Of a stretch of DNA of 44,147 bases, positions 18,461-27,678 are shown one piece after another; position 1 is the stretch's first letter, and every line of letters begins with the position of its first letter. A program made the position numbers and the translations under genes. Source of the DNA: Formivibrio sp. (GTDB lineage: Bacteria; Pseudomonadota; Gammaproteobacteria; Burkholderiales; Chitinibacteraceae); the NCBI GenBank assembly GCA_031291275.1, contig JARLJJ010000160.1:1-44147 (forward strand). The letters are read 5' to 3'. The notes beneath the pieces are model-generated. The model was not told where the DNA came from and ran no database searches. It saw only the letters and a program-made list of their open reading frames with translations.

Positions 18461-19206
18461 TATTTGCCTCCCAGTGCAATCAGGCCAGGCACTCGGACGC
18501 GTTTTTCTATCCAGCGCATCATCAACATCAGGCTCATATTGAGGGTGAAATAGATCAAAGTGGATAGCGTGAACGCTTCAAACAAATTGGCGGTAAATTC
18601 AGCAGTCTGCTTGGTCTGGGCTAGGAGGTCCATCAAGCCGATCAACGATGCAACCGAGGAGTTCTTGAAAATATTAAGAAACTCGGAAGTTAGCGGCGGA
18701 ATGATGATGCGAAAAGCCTGTGGCAATAAAACGTGGCGATATGTTTTCCATGGCGTAAGTCCAAGGGCTCGTGCTGCATTGACCTGACCCGGCGGCAAGG
18801 CCTGGATGCCCGTTCGAACTTGCTCGCACACGCGCGCTGCAGTAAACAAGCCCAAGCAGATTACAACGCTAATGAAGGCTGAAACTTCCGGTTTTATCCC
18901 TAGTTTGAACCAGGTCTGGATCGGCTCTGGCAGATAATCAGGAACGATGAAGTACCAGATAAATAGTTGAACCAGTAACGGAACATTCCGGAACAGATTG
19001 ACATAGGCAATGCCAATGAACGACAGCCCGCGATGCGGCAGCGTACGCAGCACGCCCAGCACAGTACCGAGCAGCATGGCAATCACCCAGCCGGTAAGTG
19101 AAAGGGCAATAGTCCAGCCCAAACCGGTAATAAACCAGTGCAGGTAAATTTCCTGGCCAATGCCGGTGGATTTGAAAAAAATCCCCCAGTCCCAGTGATA
19201 GTTCAT
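18460..19206 (-). CDS. gltJ: Glutamate/aspartate ABC transporter permease GltJ
   Basis: The 248-aa membrane protein begins MNYHWDWGIFFKSTGIGQEI, as GltJ homologues do, and carries the permease loop ARVCEQVRTGIQALPPGQVN followed by AARALGLTPWKTYRHVLLPQ. GGAG lies 8 nt before the ATG at 19206, which decides this start over an in-frame upstream one. It lies 57 bp downstream of gltI and overlaps gltK by one base, so the genes form one transcription unit. Confidence 0.93.
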   Translation of the reverse strand: MNYHWDWGIFFKSTGIGQEIYLHWFITGLGWTIALSLTGWVIAMLLGTVLGVLRTLPHRGLSFIGIAYVNLFRNVPLLVQLFIWYFIVPDYLPEPIQTWFKLGIKPEVSAFISVVICLGLFTAARVCEQVRTGIQALPPGQVNAARALGLTPWKTYRHVLLPQAFRIIIPPLTSEFLNIFKNSSVASLIGLMDLLAQTKQTAEFTANLFEAFTLSTLIYFTLNMSLMLMMRWIEKRVRVPGLIALGGK

Positions 19207-19263
19207 TTGGCTACTCCGCAAAAAGGGCAAGGAGTGATCCTTGCCCTGATCAGTTGCGTGGAT

Positions 19264-20160
19264 TTACATTTGTTCTGCAGATTTGTCGGTCGGGTGGGCA
19301 ATCAATTGTTTCAGGCCTTCACTCATCGGGAAATTCATGTTCAATCCCTTGGGTGGAATGGGTTGCTGGAACCATTTGCTGTATGAAGCGTTGACGAGCC
19401 CACTCTTGTAATAATTGACAAGTGCACGATCAGCGACGGCTTTGAAGGCAGGGTCGTCTTTACGCACCATGCAACCATACACTTCATAGGATTGCGGCGT
19501 GCCGACGATAGCCCAATCACCGGGATTCTTGGCCTTTGCCATTTCACCTGCCAACAGTACGTCATCCATCATGAAAGCCACAGCGCGGCCAGATTCGAGC
19601 ATCAGGAAGGATTCGCCATGATCCTTGGCACTAATGATATTCATGCCAAGTTTCTTTTCTTCATTCAGCTTTTTGATCAGGCGTTCAGAGGTAGTCCCTG
19701 CCGTGGTGACCACGTTTTTGCCGGCAAGATCAGCAAAATCTTTTACACCGGAAGTTTTCTTGGTCAGCAAACGCGTGCCAATCTTGAAGAAACCATCCGT
19801 AAATGCGACTTGCTGCTGGCGTTCAATATTATTGGTGGTCGAACCGCATTCCACATCAACCGTACCATTCTGTACCAGCGGGATGCGGGTTTGCGAGGTG
19901 ACGAGGTTATATTGGACTTTGATTGCCGGTAGACCAAGTTCTTTCTTGACCTCATCGACGATGGCATTGGCAATGTCCATCGAGAAGCCAATGGGTTTGC
20001 TGCCATCGGCCAGGTAGGAGAATGGAATCGACGAATCGCGATTACCCAGCACAATCGTACCGGTTTCCTTGATTTTCTTGAGGGTGCCGGTCAATTCGGC
20101 AGCGTGGACAGTGGAAAACAGGCTGGCAATGGCAAGTGTAACAAGCAGGCTTTTCTTCAT
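19264..20160 (-). CDS. gltI: Glutamate/aspartate periplasmic binding protein GltI
   Basis: The 298-aa protein begins with a signal peptide (MKKSLLVTLAIASLFSTVHA, then AELTG) and is therefore periplasmic. It has the family-3 solute-binding fold: IVLGNRDSSIPFSYL, PIGFSMDIANAIVDEV, VECGSTTNNIERQQQVAFTD, FMMDDVLLAGEMAK. The ECGSTTNN block is typical of GltI/DEBP proteins that bind glutamate and aspartate. The ATG at 20160 follows AGGA. A 298-bp gap upstream separates it from the second ATPase gene and probably contains its own promoter. Confidence 0.92.
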   Translation of the reverse strand: MKKSLLVTLAIASLFSTVHAAELTGTLKKIKETGTIVLGNRDSSIPFSYLADGSKPIGFSMDIANAIVDEVKKELGLPAIKVQYNLVTSQTRIPLVQNGTVDVECGSTTNNIERQQQVAFTDGFFKIGTRLLTKKTSGVKDFADLAGKNVVTTAGTTSERLIKKLNEEKKLGMNIISAKDHGESFLMLESGRAVAFMMDDVLLAGEMAKAKNPGDWAIVGTPQSYEVYGCMVRKDDPAFKAVADRALVNYYKSGLVNASYSKWFQQPIPPKGLNMNFPMSEGLKQLIAHPTDKSAEQM

Positions 20161-20458
20161 GGCTAGAGTCCTATTGGTGAAAATAGTTGACCAGTATTGC
20201 TCAGCAATTATCACGCCAGAAAGTATTTGTTATGTGTTTAAAAAGGGAATGTTGGGGAAAATCCCTACATCGTGGCAAAAAATCAACCATCAGGCGGGCG
20301 AGTTGTTATTTTAGCGAACGTGGTTGGTAATTAATTAGAAAGGAATGTGATGTTTGGGGTGTGATGGCTTCCCAAAGGCAAGCCTTGCGTATGTACGTTG
20401 GCTCGCCTTTGGGCTTTTTGGTGCGTAGCGGTGATCAGGGACGGTTTGCTTGTGCTGC
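20161..20458. other. 298-bp gap between gltI and the second ATPase gene
   Basis: No gene is supported here. The right part holds the hairpin at 20371-20419. The left part is AT-rich on the gltI side, with a TGATAAT sequence on the minus strand near 20210 that could serve as a -10 element for gltI, but no good -35 was found. Confidence 0.4.
20371..20419 (+). terminator. Strong hairpin after the second ATPase gene, T run on the plus strand
   Basis: CCCAAAGGCAAGCC (20371-20384) pairs with GGCTCGCCTTTGGG (20400-20413) with one mismatch or wobble. CTTTTTGG follows. The T run serves plus-strand transcription, yet both neighbouring genes run on the minus strand. On the minus strand the stem is only preceded by A residues. 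It may stabilise or weakly end the minus-strand ATPase message, or stop antisense transcription. Confidence 0.55.
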
Positions 20459-21199
20459 TTATTGGTGCATTGGTGCAAGAATTTGCCGCAGGAATTGCTG
20501 GGCTCGCTCATGTTGCGGATTGGTGAAAAAATCATCCGGTTTCGCGTCTTCCAGGATTTCACCATGGTCGAGAAAGATCACTCGATCGGACACTTCGCGA
20601 GCAAAGCCCATTTCGTGAGTGACTACCACCATGGTCATGCCGGATTCTGCCAAATCCTTCATGACCTTCAGAACTTCGCCGATCATTTCAGGATCCAGTG
20701 CTGACGTGGGTTCGTCAAACAGCATGACTTTGGGACGCATTGCCAGTCCCCGGGCAATAGCAACACGCTGCTGCTGGCCACCAGAAAGCTGGGCTGGATA
20801 GCCATCCTTTTTATTAAGCAGGCCAACGCGTTGCAGCAGCTCTATCGCCAATTCATCCGCGGCAGATTTATCCATCTTGCGGACCTGAATAGGTGCGAGA
20901 GTAATGTTTTCCATTACCGTGAGATGCGGATAAAGGTTGAAATGCTGGAAAACAAAGCCGACTTCTTCCCGCACCTTGTTGATGTTGGTTTTGGGGTCAG
21001 TAATTGCGACGCCATCGACAAGAATTTCGCCATCGTTCACAGGTTCGAGCTGATTGATGGTGCGAATCAGGGTGGATTTCCCCGAGCCCGATGGCCCGCA
21101 TACCACTACGACTTCACCCCGTTTGACCTCCAGTGTGATGTTTTTCAGGACGTGATGGTCGCGACCAAACCACTTATTGACTTTGTTGAAGCGGATCAT
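20459..21199 (-). CDS. Polar amino-acid ABC transporter ATP-binding protein (copy 2)
   Basis: The 246-aa ATPase has Walker A at residues 35-43 (GPSGSGKST), signature LSGGQQQR and [20 protein letters not shown]. It is close to, but clearly different from, the gltL-type protein at 17045-17773. It is the first gene of the cluster and has no permease directly beside it. The ATG at 21199 ([12 protein letters not shown]) matches the family; a TTG at 21220 would add seven residues. It may serve the same GltIJK system, or a permease encoded elsewhere. Confidence 0.9.
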   Translation of the reverse strand: MIRFNKVNKWFGRDHHVLKNITLEVKRGEVVVVCGPSGSGKSTLIRTINQLEPVNDGEILVDGVAITDPKTNINKVREEVGFVFQHFNLYPHLTVMENITLAPIQVRKMDKSAADELAIELLQRVGLLNKKDGYPAQLSGGQQQRVAIARGLAMRPKVMLFDEPTSALDPEMIGEVLKVMKDLAESGMTMVVVTHEMGFAREVSDRVIFLDHGEILEDAKPDDFFTNPQHERAQQFLRQILAPMHQ

Positions 21200-21335
21200 T
21201 GTCTTGGAAGTCTCTGGCAAAAAACACTGTCATTGTGCTTAAAGGGCTGCAAGTCGACAAGCGCGGCTATCCCGTAGGCATAACATGCAATTGCACCAAA
21301 TTGGGTCGCATTAAGGCGAGATGCTTTATGTTGGG

Positions 21336-22136
21336 TCACTGGCCGGCGCGCGTGGTCAAGTGATTTGCCAGTGCTACATATAATGCAACGCTGACATTCT
21401 CAGCTCGACATCCTGGATCAATACCCAAAGCCTCAAGCTCTGCATCGCATGCCACGCCTTTTAGATTGTTACGCAGAGTCTTGCGACGTTGTGCAAAAGC
21501 CGTCTGGACTACTTCTTCGAGCAGGTTTTCATCGCGTGCAATATGCGGCAAAGTCGGCCAAGGAATCATGCGGACCACTGCGGAGTCGACTTTGGGTGGA
21601 GGGTTGAATGCGGCAGGCGGAACGTCCAATACTCGATCCATGACAAAACGATACTGCAGCATGATGCTGAGCCGACCAAAGTCCGGCGTACTGGGTTCGG
21701 CCACCATGCGATCAACCACTTCTTTCTGCAGCATGAAGTGCATGTCGTTGATGACCGTGCTGAAGCTGGCGAGATGAAACAACAGAGGCGTGGAAATGTT
21801 ATAGGGCAGGTTGCCGAGTAGGCGGATTTGCTTGCCAGGGGCAATTTGCTCTGCCAGTGCCCCGAAATCAAAATCCAGTGCATCGACATTGTAAACCGTC
21901 AGCCGTTCCGGCGAGAAGCGCTCGGATAGATGGGCGACGATATCGCGGTCAATTTCAACAGCATGCAAGTGAGAAATGCGTTCCAGCAGCGGTCGAGTCA
22001 GTGCTGCAAGACCTGGCCCGATTTCGACGAATATGTCGTCTGCCTCAGGATTGACTGCGTTGAGAATGTCGGCAATCACATTTTGATCTTGCAGGAAATT
22101 CTGACCAAATCGTTTGCGTGGGATGTGCGTTTTCAT
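21336..22136 (-). CDS. rsmA: 16S rRNA dimethyladenosine transferase RsmA (KsgA)
   Basis: The 266-aa methyltransferase dimethylates two adjacent adenosines near the 3' end of 16S rRNA, a late quality step in small-subunit assembly. RKRFGQNFLQD, the SAM-binding VEIGPGLAALT (from residue 37) and the catalytic NLPYNIS (Asn109-Tyr112) are present. The start overlaps the pdxA stop by 4 bp (ATGA at 22136-22133). It is the last gene of lptD-surA-pdxA-rsmA. The SAM motif reads GPGLAAL where GPGxGAL is usual, a mild change. Confidence 0.97.
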   Translation of the reverse strand: MKTHIPRKRFGQNFLQDQNVIADILNAVNPEADDIFVEIGPGLAALTRPLLERISHLHAVEIDRDIVAHLSERFSPERLTVYNVDALDFDFGALAEQIAPGKQIRLLGNLPYNISTPLLFHLASFSTVINDMHFMLQKEVVDRMVAEPSTPDFGRLSIMLQYRFVMDRVLDVPPAAFNPPPKVDSAVVRMIPWPTLPHIARDENLLEEVVQTAFAQRRKTLRNNLKGVACDAELEALGIDPGCRAENVSVALYVALANHLTTRAGQ

Positions 22137-23122
22137 GCGTGGGTTCTTCCGGCCAGTTCAATGGCAAGTTCAATGGCGGTAAACAGGCTGCCTGGGTCGG
22201 CCTGGCCTGTGCCCGCAAGATCCAGTGCCGTGCCATGATCAACTGAGGTGCGGATGATCGGCAGGCCCAGCGTGATGTTTACGCCGCCACCAAAACTGGC
22301 AAACTTGAGCACCGGAAGTCCTTGGTCGTGATACATGGCCAGTACGGCGTCGCCCAGCTTGAGTTGGTGCGGTGTAAACAGCGTATCTGCTGGCAAGGGG
22401 CCAATCAAGAGCATGCCTTCACGTCGAAGTTGATCCAGTACTGGGTTGATGACGGTTATTTCTTCTTTGCCCATGTGCCCGCTTTCTCCGGCATGCGGGT
22501 TGAGCCCTGCCACCAGAATGCGCGGAGACGTAAAGCCAAATTTATCGTGCAGGTCAGCATGCAATATTCGCAGTGTGCTGGTCAGGGAATCGGCTGTCAG
22601 TGCCGTAGGCACCTCTTTCAGCGGCAGATGAGTGGTGGCAAGCGCGACACGCAAACTGCCGCCAGCCAGCATCATCACTACCCGTTCTGCGCCGCATTGT
22701 TCAGCGAGGTACTCGGTATGGCCGGAAAAGTGCTGGGCAGGAAATGCATCATTGATCACACCCTTGTGGATAGGAGCCGTAACCATGGCGGAAAATTCCT
22801 TGCTGCGACAGCCGATAATCGCGCGATCAAGCAATTTCAATACATAAGCAGCATTGGCAGGATCAAGCTTGCCCGGTACGCTGGGTGTGGTCAGCGGTAG
22901 ATGCAGAATGGAAAGCGGGGCGGTGATGCCAGGGGCATAATCAGGTAAGTCAAGATTGATGCCGATTGCATGGGCGCGTTGGGTTAATAAGGTGCGGTCG
23001 CCGAGCAAAACAAGTCGGGCAAGATAATCTTTTGTTACAAGTCGGGCAGCCAGTTCGGGCCCCACGCCGGCGGGTTCGCCGGTGGTGATGGCCAAAACGG
23101 GCAGATTAGGTCGATCAGGCAT
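22133..23122 (-). CDS. pdxA: 4-hydroxythreonine-4-phosphate dehydrogenase PdxA
   Basis: The 329-aa NAD-dependent enzyme oxidises 4-phosphohydroxy-threonine in the DXP-dependent pyridoxal phosphate pathway. Family motifs are ITTGEPAGVGPEL at the start, MVTAPIHKGVI, FSGHTEYLAE, AGLNPHAGESGHMG and AMYHDQGLPVLKF, the last three carrying metal-binding histidines. It lies 8 bp after surA and overlaps rsmA by 4 bp, the conserved surA-pdxA-ksgA order. Confidence 0.97.
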   Translation of the reverse strand: MPDRPNLPVLAITTGEPAGVGPELAARLVTKDYLARLVLLGDRTLLTQRAHAIGINLDLPDYAPGITAPLSILHLPLTTPSVPGKLDPANAAYVLKLLDRAIIGCRSKEFSAMVTAPIHKGVINDAFPAQHFSGHTEYLAEQCGAERVVMMLAGGSLRVALATTHLPLKEVPTALTADSLTSTLRILHADLHDKFGFTSPRILVAGLNPHAGESGHMGKEEITVINPVLDQLRREGMLLIGPLPADTLFTPHQLKLGDAVLAMYHDQGLPVLKFASFGGGVNITLGLPIIRTSVDHGTALDLAGTGQADPGSLFTAIELAIELAGRTHA

Positions 23123-23130
23123 GGTGTTGT

Positions 23131-24414
23131 TTATTCGTCCTTCAAGCGGATGGAAACATAAGCTTTATCGCGCAGCTGGCGAACCCAGTCGTCGTATTGT
23201 TCTTCTGCCTTGCGCTGGCTTAAGTCTTGGCGTACCTTGGCGCGGCGATTATCCAGGGTCGCATCATGGTCGCGTCGTTCGATAACTTGAATCAGGTGGA
23301 GACCGAACGGTGTTTTGACCGGCTGGCTGATCTCGCCTGGTTTAAGTTTGTCGAGCGCTTGTTCGAATTCCGGTACGGTTTCGCCTGGGGATATCCAGCC
23401 CAGATCGCCTCCGTTGCTGGCACTGGAGTCATCGGAATAGAGACGAGCCAGCTCTTCAAACTTCGCACCCCGATTGAGTCGATCCCGTATTTGAGCCAAT
23501 TTGTTATAGGCATCGGTTTCGGACACAACTTCATTGGTTTTAATCAGAATATGGCGTGCATGTGTCTGGTGCACTACCATTTTGTCGGATTGCTCGCGTT
23601 TTTCCAGAAGTTTGAAAATGTGCAGTCCTGCACCACTACGCACAATATCAGTGATTCCACCTGGTTTGAGTTTATCCAGCAATTCCGCGAATGCGGGAGC
23701 AAGTGCTCCGGTAGGCCGCCATCCGATGACTCCGCCGTTGGCTGCATCGGACGAATTGGAGTAGGTGGCAGCGACAGCAGCAAAATCTTTACCCTCACTC
23801 AACTCCTGTCGCGCAGCCAAAATTCGAGCTCGTTTTGCTTGGATCTGTTCTGGCGATGCATTCTCTGGCAGGCCAATAAAAATCTGGGCAATGCGGTATT
23901 CCATCTGCGGTTTGTTCGCGCTAAAGCGCAGAAATTCATCGACTTCTGCATCGGTGACAACGATCTTGCTGTCGATTTCGCGATTGCGTAGCTGGCTGAG
24001 TGTCATTTCCTGGCGAATGTCATCACTGAAATGGCGCCAGTTGATACCGTCTGCTTCCAGGTTTTTGCGCAACTCAGGCAAAGATAAATGATTCTGCTGC
24101 GCGATTCGTGACAGTGCCACTTCCAGCTGGTTGTCATCAATGTGGATACCAAGGTTACTGGCCTGTTCGAGCATCACTCGCTCGGTAATCATGCGCTGCA
24201 AGGCTTCGCTTTCAAGGATGTCAGCTGCAGGAGCCTGAGCGCCTTGTTTGGCCAAATTTGCTCGGATGGAAGCAATGCGCTCGTCTAGTTCCAGGCGCGT
24301 GATAGCACTGCGGTTGACTACGGCAACAATCCGGTCGACCGTGACAATTGCCGCATATGCTTGGGATGCAAGCAACAGGGAAAGTAAAACAAGGGTGCGG
24401 AGTAAAGACTTCAT
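23131..24414 (-). CDS. surA: Periplasmic chaperone / peptidyl-prolyl isomerase SurA
   Basis: The 427-aa protein starts with a signal peptide (MKSLLRTLVLLSLLLASQAY, cleavage near Ala21-Ala22). It then has the SurA N-domain (VDRIVAVVNRSAITRLELDE) and two parvulin domains, at about 175-275 and 285-385. The second is the better match (ARHILIK, SNGGDLGWISPGETVPEFEQ, PVKTPFGLHLIQV). It escorts outer-membrane proteins, including LptD, through the periplasm. AAGGGA between the lptD stop and its ATG acts as the ribosome site. It lies 9 bp from lptD. Confidence 0.96.
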   Translation of the reverse strand: MKSLLRTLVLLSLLLASQAYAAIVTVDRIVAVVNRSAITRLELDERIASIRANLAKQGAQAPAADILESEALQRMITERVMLEQASNLGIHIDDNQLEVALSRIAQQNHLSLPELRKNLEADGINWRHFSDDIRQEMTLSQLRNREIDSKIVVTDAEVDEFLRFSANKPQMEYRIAQIFIGLPENASPEQIQAKRARILAARQELSEGKDFAAVAATYSNSSDAANGGVIGWRPTGALAPAFAELLDKLKPGGITDIVRSGAGLHIFKLLEKREQSDKMVVHQTHARHILIKTNEVVSETDAYNKLAQIRDRLNRGAKFEELARLYSDDSSASNGGDLGWISPGETVPEFEQALDKLKPGEISQPVKTPFGLHLIQVIERRDHDATLDNRRAKVRQDLSQRKAEEQYDDWVRQLRDKAYVSIRLKDE

Positions 24415-24423
24415 GGCGGTCCC

Positions 24424-26595
24424 TTAGAAGCGTGTCGGTGAGTAAGTGTTGGAATAACCCGGAATGGATTGACGAATGGCATCCAGCGGATTGTTGCCAA
24501 TGCCGGCAATGCCGCCCAGTTCCAATACGGCAAAGAAGGCGGTGTGAGTGTCGGTTGTACTGGTTGCATAGCGCTGTGCTGCGAGCCTTAGCCCCCAACA
24601 GCCCGCGTTGTATTCCAGGCCACCCAGAATTTCCAGGGCACGGCTATCGGTCAATGAATAGTTGTAGCGTCCCATAGCGTACCAGCTATTACCGAGTGGC
24701 CATTGGCCAGAGATGTCGGCCTGGCGAGTATTGGCAATGCGATTATTGACATAGCGCAAGTTGAGCAATTTGTAATCCCCTGGGCGCCAAGTCATGGAAA
24801 AGTCCGCACGCCGCAGCGAACTATCTTGCTGGTTGTACTGCATGGCATAGCTGGTGGAGAAATCGTTCCAGATTTTTGCGCTGACTGTCATCAGCCAGTC
24901 GGAACGTTGTGATGATGTGTTGGACACACCAGGCGAACTCAGCGTGACACGTTGGTCACTAAAATAAAAGCGCTGACCAACGGTAAAGTTGAGGCGCTCG
25001 GCACCAGAGTCCCCTTCGAACAGACGACTAGTCACAGCTAAGGTGACTTGATTGGCATCATTGATGCGGTCTTGGCCAGAAAACTGATTTTCACTGAATA
25101 GCTGTGTGAGTGACAAATCGGTTTCCCCGGAATCGAACACTGGCAGATTTGATTGGTCACGATACGGAATATAGAGGTAGTAGGCACGTGGCTCCAGCGT
25201 TTGAACCATATCCGTACCGAAGAGATTGGTTTCCCGTTCGAAGTAAAGACCTGTATCCAAGCTGGCGATAGGAAGGACGCGTGAATAATTGGTATTCGGT
25301 TGATTGTCCTGATGCAATTGATAGGATGTGGCATGCACACCCACCTTGGGGGTGATGAAGCCCCAAGATTCAGTAAATGGGGCGGCAATGCTTGGATAAG
25401 CCCAGGTGCGCAAGCCCTCGGTTTGGGTTGGGTGGGTAAACTCTGTCAGCTCCCCGCTGGCCGTCGTGACCAAGCCAGGTATCAACTGTGGCTGTGCGGT
25501 GAAATAGATCTGGGGTGCCCGATCATATGGAGCAGTAACGGGATTAGTTACGGTGCTGAGCGTTTGAAAACGCTGCCAGCGGATAAAGCTGCTCCAACTA
25601 TCTCCCGTATAACTCAATGTTCCTTCGCGCGGCAGAGTGCTTTGTGAGGTCACGGAAAGCCGATCACCAAAATCGGAGAGGTATTCGCTGTCCGAGGTTT
25701 TCTGGATATTCAGATCCAGGCGCAGGTGAGGCGCAAGTTGCTGGGTGTGCTGTAAAAACAAGCTGCTTCGGGTTTTATCTTCAACTTTGTCATTGATGCC
25801 TTCCATACGTACCACTCCGGAGTAATCCGGTTCCAGGTAGCGGAATTCTCCGCCCAGCATCAAGCCACGCTTTGTCATTAAATTGGGTGACAAGGTCGCA
25901 TCGTAGTTCGGGGCAAGGTTGAAATAATACGGCGTGAGCAGTTGCAAGCCGTTTTTGCTGTTGTAGCCCAATGTGGGCGCCAATAAACCGCTCTTGCGTG
26001 AGTTATTAAGAGTGAAATCCATCCACGGAAAGTAGACAATCGGTGTGCCCTTGAATTCGATCCAGCCATTCCATGCCTGACCAAGGTTGGTGTTGTAATC
26101 GAGATCCAGAGTGCTTGAATGCATATACCAGTCATTGTTGCCGACTTCGCAGGTCGTCATGCGTCCGCTACGAATGGTATAGCGGTTCGGACCTTCAAAG
26201 ATCAACTTGACGGCATCGCCCCGTGCAGCGCCCTTGGCCATTTGATAAACAGGATCAAGCAGATCGCCCTCGCGCGTGCCTAGCGTCATATCCAATTGAG
26301 TCCCGACTAATACATCCCCGTCCTTATGTACGGTGATCTTGTCGCCCGCGAGTAGCTGGTCTTTGGGCTGGTTGTAACGTGCCCAGTCACTTTCAACTTT
26401 AATATTGTCCCGAGTAACAATCACATTGCCGCGTGCTTCGGCGAAATCACTTTCGCGCGCACTGGCCTCATCGGCTTGAATGAAGGTGGTCGGTTCTGGT
26501 TTGCTCGCGGCATCAGCCAGCGCGAACACAGGTACACCGGCAAGCAAGGCAGCTAGCAGGGAGAGTCGGCAAGGTGGGTAATAAAACACAGGCAT
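24424..26595 (-). CDS. lptD: LPS-assembly outer-membrane protein LptD
   Basis: The 723-aa protein has a hydrophobic N-terminal signal (LSLLAALLAGVPVFALADA), an OstA-like periplasmic domain (FAEARGNVIVTRDNIKVESD, DKITVHKDGDVLVG) and a long C-terminal beta barrel. With LptE it inserts lipopolysaccharide into the outer leaflet. A Cys in MTTCEVGNNDWY and one in YNAGCWGLRL are in the positions used for the disulfides that activate LptD in E. coli, where the second site has two Cys. The start is uncertain: ATG 26595 or TTG 26622, neither with a good ribosome site. It heads the minus-strand operon with surA. Confidence 0.95.
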   Translation of the reverse strand: MPVFYYPPCRLSLLAALLAGVPVFALADAASKPEPTTFIQADEASARESDFAEARGNVIVTRDNIKVESDWARYNQPKDQLLAGDKITVHKDGDVLVGTQLDMTLGTREGDLLDPVYQMAKGAARGDAVKLIFEGPNRYTIRSGRMTTCEVGNNDWYMHSSTLDLDYNTNLGQAWNGWIEFKGTPIVYFPWMDFTLNNSRKSGLLAPTLGYNSKNGLQLLTPYYFNLAPNYDATLSPNLMTKRGLMLGGEFRYLEPDYSGVVRMEGINDKVEDKTRSSLFLQHTQQLAPHLRLDLNIQKTSDSEYLSDFGDRLSVTSQSTLPREGTLSYTGDSWSSFIRWQRFQTLSTVTNPVTAPYDRAPQIYFTAQPQLIPGLVTTASGELTEFTHPTQTEGLRTWAYPSIAAPFTESWGFITPKVGVHATSYQLHQDNQPNTNYSRVLPIASLDTGLYFERETNLFGTDMVQTLEPRAYYLYIPYRDQSNLPVFDSGETDLSLTQLFSENQFSGQDRINDANQVTLAVTSRLFEGDSGAERLNFTVGQRFYFSDQRVTLSSPGVSNTSSQRSDWLMTVSAKIWNDFSTSYAMQYNQQDSSLRRADFSMTWRPGDYKLLNLRYVNNRIANTRQADISGQWPLGNSWYAMGRYNYSLTDSRALEILGGLEYNAGCWGLRLAAQRYATSTTDTHTAFFAVLELGGIAGIGNNPLDAIRQSIPGYSNTYSPTRF

Positions 26596-26658
26596 GGGGC
26601 CAAGGCGGCTCGCTTGATACAATGGGCGGATTCTAGCAGCAATTGATCGGACTATGGC

Positions 26659-27678
26659 ATGACCCTTTCTCCCAAGACTTCTTCAGATAACCGTTTTGCG
26701 CTAATGCAAGCGTGGTTGCAACGCTGCATTTCTTCGCCCGTGCAGGACATTTCGCCGGCCGCAGCGGATGCCAGTGTTCGCCGCTATTGGCGCATCTGTT
26801 TCGCCGATGACCGCCGCATTGTGATGGATGCGCCTCCTGATGGTTTTGATTTTGCTGTATTCCTTGCACAGCATGCTCGTCTGTCGGCAGCCAATATCCC
26901 GGTACCAGCCCTCTACGCGTACGACGCTGAGCTTGGGTTTGCCTTGATGGAAGATTTGGGCAACGAGACGCTGACACCGCTATTGACGCTGACGGCGGCC
27001 AAAGACTGGTACTTGCAGGCGATTGATCTATTGGTCGATATGCAGACCCAGGTCGATGCAACAGGCTTGCCGCCCTACGACGCTGCTTTCCTGCAGCGCG
27101 AACTTGAAATTTGTCGGGAATGGTACTTTGGCCGACAGCTCGGCGTGAGTCTGTCGGCGGATGCATCGGCAGTATGGACACGCAGTTGTGCATTGATCGT
27201 GGCGCGCAATCTGGAACAGCCGACTGGATTTGTGCATCGAGACTACCATTCACGAAATCTGATGGTGAAAGCCGGAAAATTACGCCTGATCGATTATCAG
27301 GATGCGGTATTGGGCCCGTTGAGCTATGACTTGGCATCCCTGTTGCGTGATGCTTATATCGACTGGGACGAGCCCTTTGTTCTCGATCTGGCAATTCATT
27401 ATTGGACAGTTGCCCGTGCGGCCGGCTTAGCGTTGACAGATGATTTCGGAGAGTTTTACCAGGCCTTTGAATGGCAAGGTTTGCAGCGTCATCTGAAGGT
27501 GCTGGGTATTTTTGCTCGCCTCAAATTCCGTGATGGCAAGGAGCAATACCAAGCAGATATTCCGCGAGTGCTGGCCTATGTCATGAAAGTCTGCGAGCGT
27601 TATGCTGAATTGGCTGCCCTGCGCCGTCTGCTGGCAACGCTGCATCGGGAACAGATTGCAACGGGGTATACCTTCTGA
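26659..27678 (+). CDS. amgK: AmgK, anomeric MurNAc/GlcNAc kinase of peptidoglycan recycling
   Basis: The 339-aa protein has the aminoglycoside-phosphotransferase fold. The catalytic loop is FVHRDYHSRNLMV (Asp195, Asn200) and the metal-binding motif is LIDYQDAVLGPLSYDL (Asp212). The placement, divergent from lptD and overlapping a MurU-type uridylyltransferase, is that of AmgK in Pseudomonas. There it phosphorylates MurNAc at C1 to bypass de novo UDP-MurNAc synthesis, giving intrinsic fosfomycin tolerance. The function here is inferred from family and context. The stop shares a base with the murU start (TGATG at 27676-27680). Confidence 0.9.
   Translation: MTLSPKTSSDNRFALMQAWLQRCISSPVQDISPAAADASVRRYWRICFADDRRIVMDAPPDGFDFAVFLAQHARLSAANIPVPALYAYDAELGFALMEDLGNETLTPLLTLTAAKDWYLQAIDLLVDMQTQVDATGLPPYDAAFLQRELEICREWYFGRQLGVSLSADASAVWTRSCALIVARNLEQPTGFVHRDYHSRNLMVKAGKLRLIDYQDAVLGPLSYDLASLLRDAYIDWDEPFVLDLAIHYWTVARAAGLALTDDFGEFYQAFEWQGLQRHLKVLGIFARLKFRDGKEQYQADIPRVLAYVMKVCERYAELAALRRLLATLHREQIATGYTF

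Noticed and set aside
21286..21295. TGCAATTGCA palindrome upstream of the second ATPase gene
   Set aside because: A 10-bp self-complementary sequence alone is weak. No sigma-54 spacing (GG-N10-GC) or second half-site was found.
26633..27394. 253-codon minus-strand open frame opposite amgK
   Set aside because: It lies antisense to amgK, whose catalytic motifs are all present, and its composition (rich in Ser, Pro, Arg, Gln) is typical of antisense frames.
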